Origin: Paracoccaceae bacterium
GTDB taxonomy: Bacteria > Pseudomonadota > Alphaproteobacteria > Rhodobacterales > Rhodobacteraceae
Direction: 5' to 3'
Assembly (NCBI GenBank): GCA_007128995.1
Contig: SKWJ01000088.1
Location: forward strand, 1 to 6,317
Length of the DNA: 6,317 bases
Below, piece after piece: positions 1 through 6,317 of the stretch. Positions within the stretch are counted from its first letter, which is position 1, and every line of letters begins with the position of its first letter. The notes under the pieces were generated by a model, which saw nothing but the letters and a program-made list of their open reading frames with translations, did no database searches and was not told the DNA's origin. The translations under genes were made by a program, and so were the position numbers.

Positions 1-2295
<2,295 letters not shown>

Positions 2296-2329
2296 GGGTC
2301 AGTTCCTCCTCTGCTGGGTTTTTGGCCGC

Positions 2330-3127
2330 TCAGACATGCTGGGCGGCTTTCTCTTCGCGCAAACTGCGCCAGATATGCGTGCGCAAATGCACAAAACTCT
2401 CGAGATCCATCACATCCTCGATCTTCTCGTAGCTGTCCCAGTTTTCGGCGTTGCGGATACTGGCGACATCAAGCACTTCCTTGATCCGGCCCGGCGCGCG
2501 CGTCATGATTGCGACACGATCCGCCAGATAGACGGCCTCTTCCACGGCATGGGTGATGAACAGCACAGTGCGGGGGTTCTTGCGCGCCAGCCGGACAAGC
2601 TCTTCCTGCATGACAACCCGCGTCTGGGCATCGAGCGCCCCGAAGGGTTCATCCATCAGCAAGACATCCGGATCCAGCACATAGGCGCGTGCAATGGCCA
2701 CGCGCTGCTGCATGCCGCCCGATAACTGATGCGGAAAGTGTTTGGCGTATTGTGTCAGATTCATCAGATTCAGGATCGCAGAGATACGCGCTTCGCGGTC
2801 GGCACGGCCGACATTCTGATTGCGCAACCCCAGATCGATGTTGTCGTAGACCGATTTCCACGGAAACAGCGCAAATTGCTGAAACACCACAGCGCGATCA
2901 GGGCCCGGACGCTTGATTGGCGTTCCATCGACCGAGACGACCCCATCTGTCGCAGCCTCGAACCCGGCGACCATCCGCAGGCAGGTGGTCTTGCCGCAGC
3001 CCGAAGGCCCGACAATGGCCATGAATTCCTTGTCCCGGATTTCCAGATTGATGTCCTCAAGCGCCCGGAACCCGGTTGCGCGGGGCCCGAACACCTTGTC
3101 GACCTTGCTGAATTGAATAACGCCCAT
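2330..3127 (-). CDS. ABC transporter ATP-binding protein, SsuB/TauB type
   Basis: This 265-residue cytoplasmic ATPase powers the importer. All nucleotide-binding motifs are intact: Walker A GPSGCGKTT (40-48), Q-loop FQQFALFPW (82-90), signature LSGGMQQR (135-142), Walker B VLLMDE (155-160) followed by PFGALD (D-loop), and the switch histidine H193 in FITHAVEEA. The FPW and PFGALDAQTR wording is typical of the nitrate/sulfonate/taurine importer ATPases (SsuB, TauB, NrtD). The tail of about 55 residues (from ~212) carries the usual short extension and no separate regulatory domain. The ATG at 3127 follows a GGGGGG stretch 5 bases upstream. It is 21 bases downstream of permease 1 and 34 upstream of the binding-protein gene, so it is co-transcribed with both. 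I could not assign a substrate from this subunit. Confidence 0.95.
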   Translation of the reverse strand: MGVIQFSKVDKVFGPRATGFRALEDINLEIRDKEFMAIVGPSGCGKTTCLRMVAGFEAATDGVVSVDGTPIKRPGPDRAVVFQQFALFPWKSVYDNIDLGLRNQNVGRADREARISAILNLMNLTQYAKHFPHQLSGGMQQRVAIARAYVLDPDVLLMDEPFGALDAQTRVVMQEELVRLARKNPRTVLFITHAVEEAVYLADRVAIMTRAPGRIKEVLDVASIRNAENWDSYEKIEDVMDLESFVHLRTHIWRSLREEKAAQHV

Positions 3128-3148
3128 TCCGTCCCCCCGATTATCCGC

Positions 3149-3937
3149 TCAGTGATCCAGCCCGCGGCGGCGCTGGATGATGCGTTCCGCCAGCCGCAGC
3201 GCACTGTCCAGCGCAAGGCCCACAAGCCCGATCGCGACCATGCCAGCCATCACCGTTGTCGTTGACACATTGGCCTGTCCCTGCACCATCATGTAGCCAA
3301 CCCCGGCGGATGCCACGATCAGCTCGGCCCCGACCAGCGATTGCCAGCCCAGCCCGGCCGAAACCCGCAGCCCCGAAATGATCGAGGGCACGGATGATGG
3401 CAGCAGGATTTCGCGGATCACCCGGTGCGACGGCGTACCAAGCATGTTGGCCGCCTCGATCAGGCGCGGATCGACAAATTTCGCACCGCGATAGGCATTG
3501 ATGACACAGGGCGGAAAAGCCCCTGCGAAGATGATCATGATCGGCCCGCCGATCCCGGTCCCGAACCACAGCGCCGCGAACGGCACCCATGCAATCGGCG
3601 CCACGAAGCGCAGCGCGTCAAACAGCGGCGAGACGATCTCATCAAGGATCTGATACCAGCCCATCAACAGCCCCAGCGGAATTCCGATCAGGGCAGCCAG
3701 CAGAAAGCCATAGGCAAAGCGCTGAAAGCTCGCGGCCAGATGTCCGGGCAGGGTTGCGCCCGCAAAACGGCGGTCCAACAGGGTTGTGAACCGGTCATAG
3801 ACATCAAGCGGAGACGGCAGAAACACCGGAGAGATCAGCCCGCTGACCGCCAGAACATGCCAGAGCCCGATGAAGCCTGCCAGACCCAGACTGCCCAGAA
3901 GGAGGGATTGGCGAAGGGAAATCTGCTTTTGCATCAT
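3149..3937 (-). CDS. ABC transporter permease, SsuC/TauC type (permease 1)
   Basis: This is a 262-residue inner-membrane permease of the binding-protein-dependent transport family. About six hydrophobic segments are visible: about 12-32, 74-93, 112-128, 132-147, 186-207 and 227-247. The EAA loop that docks on the ATPase is clear at 161-180 (EAANMLGTPSHRVIREILLP). A longer frame opens at 4024, but it would overlap permease 2 by 86 bases and would add an arginine-rich head with no family likeness. I therefore chose the tandem ATGs at 3937/3934. AAAGGGG lies just upstream and overlaps the end of permease 2; the TGA of permease 2 stands one base before the first ATG (TGACATGATG). This suggests translational coupling and matched amounts of the two permeases. 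Which of the two ATGs is used is not resolved. Probably pairs with permease 2 as a heterodimer. Confidence 0.92.
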   Translation of the reverse strand: MMQKQISLRQSLLLGSLGLAGFIGLWHVLAVSGLISPVFLPSPLDVYDRFTTLLDRRFAGATLPGHLAASFQRFAYGFLLAALIGIPLGLLMGWYQILDEIVSPLFDALRFVAPIAWVPFAALWFGTGIGGPIMIIFAGAFPPCVINAYRGAKFVDPRLIEAANMLGTPSHRVIREILLPSSVPSIISGLRVSAGLGWQSLVGAELIVASAGVGYMMVQGQANVSTTTVMAGMVAIGLVGLALDSALRLAERIIQRRRGLDH

Positions 3938-3938
3938 G

Positions 3939-4721
3939 TCACCCCTTTGCCGCCAGCGCGGCCGTATTCCACCGCAACGCCCAGGCTTCCGCCACACCCA
4001 GAAGCCGTGTCGTACCCCAGCCAAGGATTGCCACTGCGATCATCCCGACAAGGATCATGCCGGGATACAGGTCTTGCTGCGCCACATTCAGCACCCGGCC
4101 CAGCCCGTAGAACGCGCCCACCAGTTCAGCCGCCACAAGTGTTGTCCAGGACGCCTGCAATGACAGCCGCAGGCCAGTGAAGATCATTGGGCTGGCGCCG
4201 GGGACCAGCACTTCCGACACGAAGCGAAATTTCGGCATGCCCAGCATGTAGGCCGCTTCCAGAACCGGACGGTCGATATTGCGCACACCGGCATAGGTGT
4301 TGATGACCGACGGCACAAAGGCCGAAAACCAGATCACCATGATCTTCGCCGCATCCCCCAGCCCCAGCCACAGAATCGCCAGCGGAATCCAGGCCAGCGG
4401 CGGGATAGGCCGGATGATCAGGAAAATCGGGTTGATGACAGCCTCGGCCCTCCGGCTCCAGCCCATCAGCAGGCCCAGCGGCACACCAGTGGCAATTGCA
4501 AAGAGAAACCCCATCACGACAAGGCGCAACGAATTGTACACATGCATCGCCAGATCGCCACCGCCATAGCCGCGACCCGAGACATGGATCAAGGCTGACC
4601 ATGTTTCTGCCGGTGACGGGAACCGCCCCGAGGGAATGATGCCCAGACCTGTCGTCAGCAGGAACCAGATGATGCAGACGACAAAGATAGTGGCAAAGCC
4701 GATGGATATCCTGCGCGGCAC
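3939..4721 (-). CDS. ABC transporter permease, SsuC/TauC type (permease 2, GTG start)
   Basis: This is a second inner-membrane permease of the same family, 260 residues from the chosen start. The N-terminal helix is FATIFVVCIIWFLLTTGLG. Later come GFLFAIATGVPLGLLMGW, a PIPPLAWIPLAILWLGLG segment, and the ATPase-docking EAA loop beginning EAAYMLGMPKFRFVSEVLVP at about 155. The frame could be extended to a TTG at 4739, but that would translate the ribosome site itself (AGAGGGGGGA). From the GTG at 4721 the spacing is 6 bases and the protein starts MPRRISIGF, so I prefer GTG. It is the first gene of the operon and lies next to the operator region. It shares family layout with permease 1 (GIPLGLLMGWYQ versus GVPLGLLMGWSR; EAANMLG versus EAAYMLG), but the two are clearly diverged and not a recent duplication. 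Confidence 0.92.
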   Translation of the reverse strand: MPRRISIGFATIFVVCIIWFLLTTGLGIIPSGRFPSPAETWSALIHVSGRGYGGGDLAMHVYNSLRLVVMGFLFAIATGVPLGLLMGWSRRAEAVINPIFLIIRPIPPLAWIPLAILWLGLGDAAKIMVIWFSAFVPSVINTYAGVRNIDRPVLEAAYMLGMPKFRFVSEVLVPGASPMIFTGLRLSLQASWTTLVAAELVGAFYGLGRVLNVAQQDLYPGMILVGMIAVAILGWGTTRLLGVAEAWALRWNTAALAAKG

Positions 4722-4727
4722 GAGAAT

Positions 4728-4736
4728 CCCCCCTCT
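4728..4736 (-). promoter_or_regulatory. Shine-Dalgarno that decides the permease 2 start
   Basis: On the minus strand, AGAGGGGGG is followed by ATTCTC and then GTG at 4721. This purine run is the only good ribosome site near the 5' end of the operon. It lies inside the longer TTG-started reading frame, which argues that the TTG at 4739 is not the start. Confidence 0.65.
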
Positions 4737-4741
4737 CAATA

Positions 4742-4755
4742 TGTAAACGCTTTCA
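4742..4755. promoter_or_regulatory. Putative LacI/GalR-family operator
   Basis: TGTAAACGCTTTCA is an imperfect dyad centred on CG, the central step favoured by LacI-family repressors through their hinge helix. Five of seven half-site positions match, and the site fits the general TG-N-AA-N-CG core seen in this family. It lies only 21 bases upstream of the GTG start of the transporter operon, between a TTGACA box and the ribosome site. A bound repressor here would block transcription. The divergent LacI-type gene is the obvious candidate to bind it. Binding is inferred. Confidence 0.6.
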
Positions 4756-4770
4756 CAAATGAAGATCGGC

Positions 4771-4776
4771 TGTCAA
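4771..4776 (-). promoter_or_regulatory. Candidate -35 box of the transporter operon promoter
   Basis: On the minus strand this reads TTGACA, a perfect sigma-70 type -35 hexamer, about 50 bases ahead of the permease 2 start. At 17 bases spacing the next hexamer is AAAGCG, a poor -10 box that lies inside the putative operator; TACATA further on is spaced too far away. The operator thus overlaps the expected -10 region, as expected for direct repression. The transcription start cannot be fixed from sequence alone. Confidence 0.4.
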
Positions 4777-4825
4777 GATTATTTTCTTATATGTTGTTTT
4801 CGTTGGATTTGTGCGCTAAAAACGA

Positions 4826-4839
4826 ATGTAAATTTTCAT
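4826..4839. promoter_or_regulatory. Possible second regulatory dyad ahead of the LacI-type gene
   Basis: ATGTAAATTTTCAT is a 14-base palindrome with a single mismatched pair. It resembles the operator at 4742-4755 with the central CG lost and two bases deleted (TGTAAA..TTTCA). It sits just before the regulator's ribosome site (AGGGA, 4843-4847), so it could serve autoregulation. The surroundings are AT-rich, so chance is a real alternative. Confidence 0.3.
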
Positions 4840-4853
4840 ATCAGGGATGAAAG

Positions 4854-5870
4854 ATGTCATCTTCCCGCAAACCAAGACTGATCGATGTCGCACGCGAGGC
4901 AGGATGTTCTATCGCGACAGTATCCCGCGCCATGTCGCAGCCGGGGCTGGTCCAGCCCGAAACCCTGGAACGCATCCGGCACACGGCCGCCCGGCTTGGC
5001 TATGTGCCCAATCGCAAGGCCCGCGCGCTGGTCTCAGGCCAGTCCGAGACGATTGGCGTTGTCGTGCCCACGTTGAATTCACCCATCTTCTCGGCAACGC
5101 TGCAGGAAATGCAGCGCCTTTTTGCCGCGCATGGCTATCAGTTGCTGATCGCCTCTCATGACTATGACGTCGCCAATGAAGCCGCCGCACTTGCGCAGCT
5201 TATTTCGCATGGTGTGGATGGCTTGATCGTCGTCGGCGCAGAACGTCCGCAATCCACATGGACGATGCTGGGCGCATCGGGCGTTCCGCTTGTCCAGATG
5301 TGGGAAGGACGCGACGGTATTGACCGGGTTCTGGTGGATAACCTTGAAGCAGGCCGCCTGATCGCGCGTCATCTGCTGGATCTGGGGCATCGGCGCTTCG
5401 GCGTCATTTGTGGCGAATTGCGCAACAATGACCGGCAAAAAGCACGGGTGGACGGCATCCGCGCCGAACTTGACGCAAACGGCCTTGCCCTTACACAGAC
5501 CCAGATCAGCGAACAGGCGCTCAGCCTTGCCGCCGGGCGCGCAGGCTGCATGATGTTGCTGGAAATGGTTCCGCGTCCGACTGCGATCATCGGGACGGCC
5601 GATCTTCTGGCCATCGGTGCGATGATCGAGGCGCAGCGCCGAGGTATCCGCATCCCGCAAGCCTGCTCGATCGGCGGGATCGACAATGTCGATTTTGCAG
5701 CCCATCTTGCCCCCTCGCTGACAACTGTCGATATCCCCGCCGCCGGGCTGGGAACCGAAGCCGCAGCGCTGCTGCTGCGGCGGCTGAGCGATGAAGAGGG
5801 CGGCGCAGATGTGAAAATCACCCTGCCCATCAATCTGGTGGTGCGCCACTCTACCGCGCGCATCAAATAA
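4854..5870 (+). CDS. LacI/GalR-family transcriptional regulator
   Basis: This 338-residue DNA-binding regulator is of normal family length. The N-terminal helix-turn-helix is at about 8-29 (LIDVAREAGCSIATVSRAMS), followed by GYVPNRKARALVSGQSETIG, which carries the hinge helix that inserts at a central CG of the operator. The remainder (about 67-338) is a periplasmic-binding-protein-like sensor domain. It includes IGVVVPTLNSPIFSATLQ, VDGLIVVG, LVDNLEAGRLIARHLLDLGHRRFGVI and SIGGIDNVDFAAHLAPSLTTVDIP, all standard landmarks of the family. AGGGA is placed 6 bases before the ATG. It is divergent from the transporter operon across a 132-base region containing a LacI-like operator, so it very probably represses that operon until the imported compound or a breakdown product binds. 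The inducer is unknown. No truncation or frameshift is seen. Confidence 0.95.
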   Translation: MSSSRKPRLIDVAREAGCSIATVSRAMSQPGLVQPETLERIRHTAARLGYVPNRKARALVSGQSETIGVVVPTLNSPIFSATLQEMQRLFAAHGYQLLIASHDYDVANEAAALAQLISHGVDGLIVVGAERPQSTWTMLGASGVPLVQMWEGRDGIDRVLVDNLEAGRLIARHLLDLGHRRFGVICGELRNNDRQKARVDGIRAELDANGLALTQTQISEQALSLAAGRAGCMMLLEMVPRPTAIIGTADLLAIGAMIEAQRRGIRIPQACSIGGIDNVDFAAHLAPSLTTVDIPAAGLGTEAAALLLRRLSDEEGGADVKITLPINLVVRHSTARIK

Positions 5871-5901
5871 CCGGCCTGTACCGGGGTGTCCGGCAGGTTA
5901 T
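5867..5901 (+). terminator. Possible terminator hairpin after the LacI-type gene
   Basis: ATAACCGGCC (5867-5876) pairs with GGCAGGTTAT (5892-5901) with one G-A mismatch, giving nine base pairs around a 15-base loop that can itself form CCGG/CCGG pairs. The stem includes the regulator's TAA stop. There is no T-run afterwards, so intrinsic termination is not certain. Confidence 0.4.
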
Positions 5902-5970
5902 CCGCGTAATTTCGGCGTATTGCCCACCAAGATGCCGTTATCGCGCCCCAGTCTGGCCATCCTTCTTCGC

Positions 5971-5998
5971 CATGCCGCCTTTCAGGAGGTTCGGCATG
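5971..5998 (+). promoter_or_regulatory. Hairpin enclosing the ribosome site and start codon of the Flp-like gene
   Basis: CATGCCG (5971-5977) and CGGCATG (5992-5998) form a perfect 7-bp stem. The AGGAGG Shine-Dalgarno is in the 14-base loop, and the ATG start codon is within the 3' arm. Such a structure could limit translation starts. The right arm also belongs to the 10-base palindrome CGGCATGCCG (5992-6001). A regulatory role is inferred. Confidence 0.4.
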
Positions 5999-6317
5999 CC
6001 GCACAACATTGATCGCAAGCTGTTCTTGGCCGAAGAATCCGGTGCCGTAACGATCGACTGGGTGGTGTTGACAGCTGCCGTCGTCGGGCTTGGGCTGTCC
6101 GCTGTCGCAATGATCAGGCTGCCGGACATTGGCCTGCCGGAATTCGGGCGTCTTGCCTCTGGTGCCAACGTGCCGCGACCTGCCGCAGACATTGTGATGC
6201 AAGGTCGTCGTCTGCCACGAAATCCAGACCACCCAACACTCTGGGCCAACCCCTTTCACCCCCATACCCTGCCAGAGGGATTTCCCGATATCGGCGGACA
6301 ACCCTTCACGCTTTCAG
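5996..6317 (+). CDS. Small Flp/type IVb pilin-like protein, N-terminal part (3' partial)
   Basis: An open frame of 107 codons begins at an ATG 6 bases after AGGAGG (5984-5989), one of the best ribosome sites in the window, and runs off the right edge without a stop. The N-terminus (MPHNIDRKLFLAEESGAVTI, then DWVVLTAAVVGLGLSAVAMI) has the layout of a type IVb prepilin: a short basic leader, a glycine (G16) where a prepilin peptidase could cut, an acidic residue at mature position 5 (D21, usually Glu in Flp), an aromatic residue at position 6 (W22) and a hydrophobic helix of about 19 residues. Proteins with an 'ESGAVTxDWVVLTAAVVGLG' head are, from memory, common in Rhodobacteraceae as hypothetical or Flp-like proteins. 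The rest (about 43-107) is rich in proline, glycine and arginine and would face outward; this is longer than a classic Flp (about 50-70 residues). Function is unknown. It is separated from the regulator by a possible terminator and is probably unrelated to the transporter module. Confidence 0.7.
   Translation, partial: MPHNIDRKLFLAEESGAVTIDWVVLTAAVVGLGLSAVAMIRLPDIGLPEFGRLASGANVPRPAADIVMQGRRLPRNPDHPTLWANPFHPHTLPEGFPDIGGQPFTLS

Noticed and set aside
3938..4024. Extension of permease 1 to an ATG at 4024
   Set aside because: It would add 29 Arg/Trp-rich residues encoded inside permease 2; the ATG pair at 3937/3934 has a ribosome site and the expected N-terminus.
3425..4180. 251-codon plus-strand open frame opposite the permeases
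   Set aside because: Antisense to two genuine permease genes; the product is rich in Arg, Gln and Pro with no domain pattern, typical of a shadow frame in GC-rich DNA.
4794..4822. Possible promoter of the LacI-type gene (TTGTTT, 17 bases, TAAAAA)
   Set aside because: Only 3/6 and 4/6 matches in AT-rich DNA, where such matches are expected by chance; too weak to list.
5871..5995. Possible extra small gene or promoter between the regulator and the Flp-like gene
   Set aside because: No credible frame with a ribosome site and no clear -35/-10 pair were found; only the terminator-like hairpin and the start-codon hairpin are supported.
5369..6301. 310-codon minus-strand open frame across the regulator's 3' half and the right end
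   Set aside because: Antisense to a convincing LacI-type domain and to the Flp-like frame; composition is rich in Arg, Ser and Pro with no recognisable domain, and no good ribosome site precedes it.

Overview
The window (roughly 60% G+C, with GC-rich third codon positions) looks like an alphaproteobacterium, most likely of the Rhodobacterales/Roseobacter type. This rests on codon bias, on the gene set (NMT1/TauA-type ABC importer, a catabolic HisD-like dehydrogenase and a LacI-type regulator), and on a small Flp-like protein with an 'ESGAVTIDWVVLTAAVVGLG' head that I associate with Rhodobacteraceae. This assignment comes from recognition, not from a database search.

Layout: positions 1-4721 form one minus-strand operon. 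In transcription order it runs permease 2 (GTG start at 4721), permease 1 (3937-3149), ATPase (3127-2330), periplasmic binding protein (2295-1249) and a HisD-superfamily NAD-dependent dehydrogenase (starts at 1183 and runs off the left edge). Gaps are 1, 21, 34 and 65 bases. The 65-base gap, between the binding protein and the dehydrogenase, holds an 8-bp perfect hairpin. An AT-rich divergent control region (4722-4853) follows, with a consensus TTGACA box for the operon and a LacI-family operator-like dyad. A plus-strand LacI/GalR regulator (4854-5870) is followed by a possible terminator hairpin. A plus-strand ORF for a small Flp/pilin-like protein begins at 5996 with a near-ideal Shine-Dalgarno and runs off the right edge.

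Working model (inference): a small organic substrate is imported by the four-gene ABC transporter and oxidised, alcohol to acid, by the dehydrogenase, and the divergent LacI-type protein represses the operon until an inducer is present. The dehydrogenase keeps the HisD catalytic and zinc residues, but its sequence and context fit catabolic relatives such as sulfopropanediol 3-dehydrogenase (HpsN) better than histidine synthesis. The substrate cannot be fixed from the sequence. DHPS (2,3-dihydroxypropane-1-sulfonate) is one candidate, and an unrecognised diol or amino alcohol is equally possible. The Flp-like gene appears unrelated to this module. I saw no CRISPR array, tRNA, rRNA, insertion sequence or phage genes.
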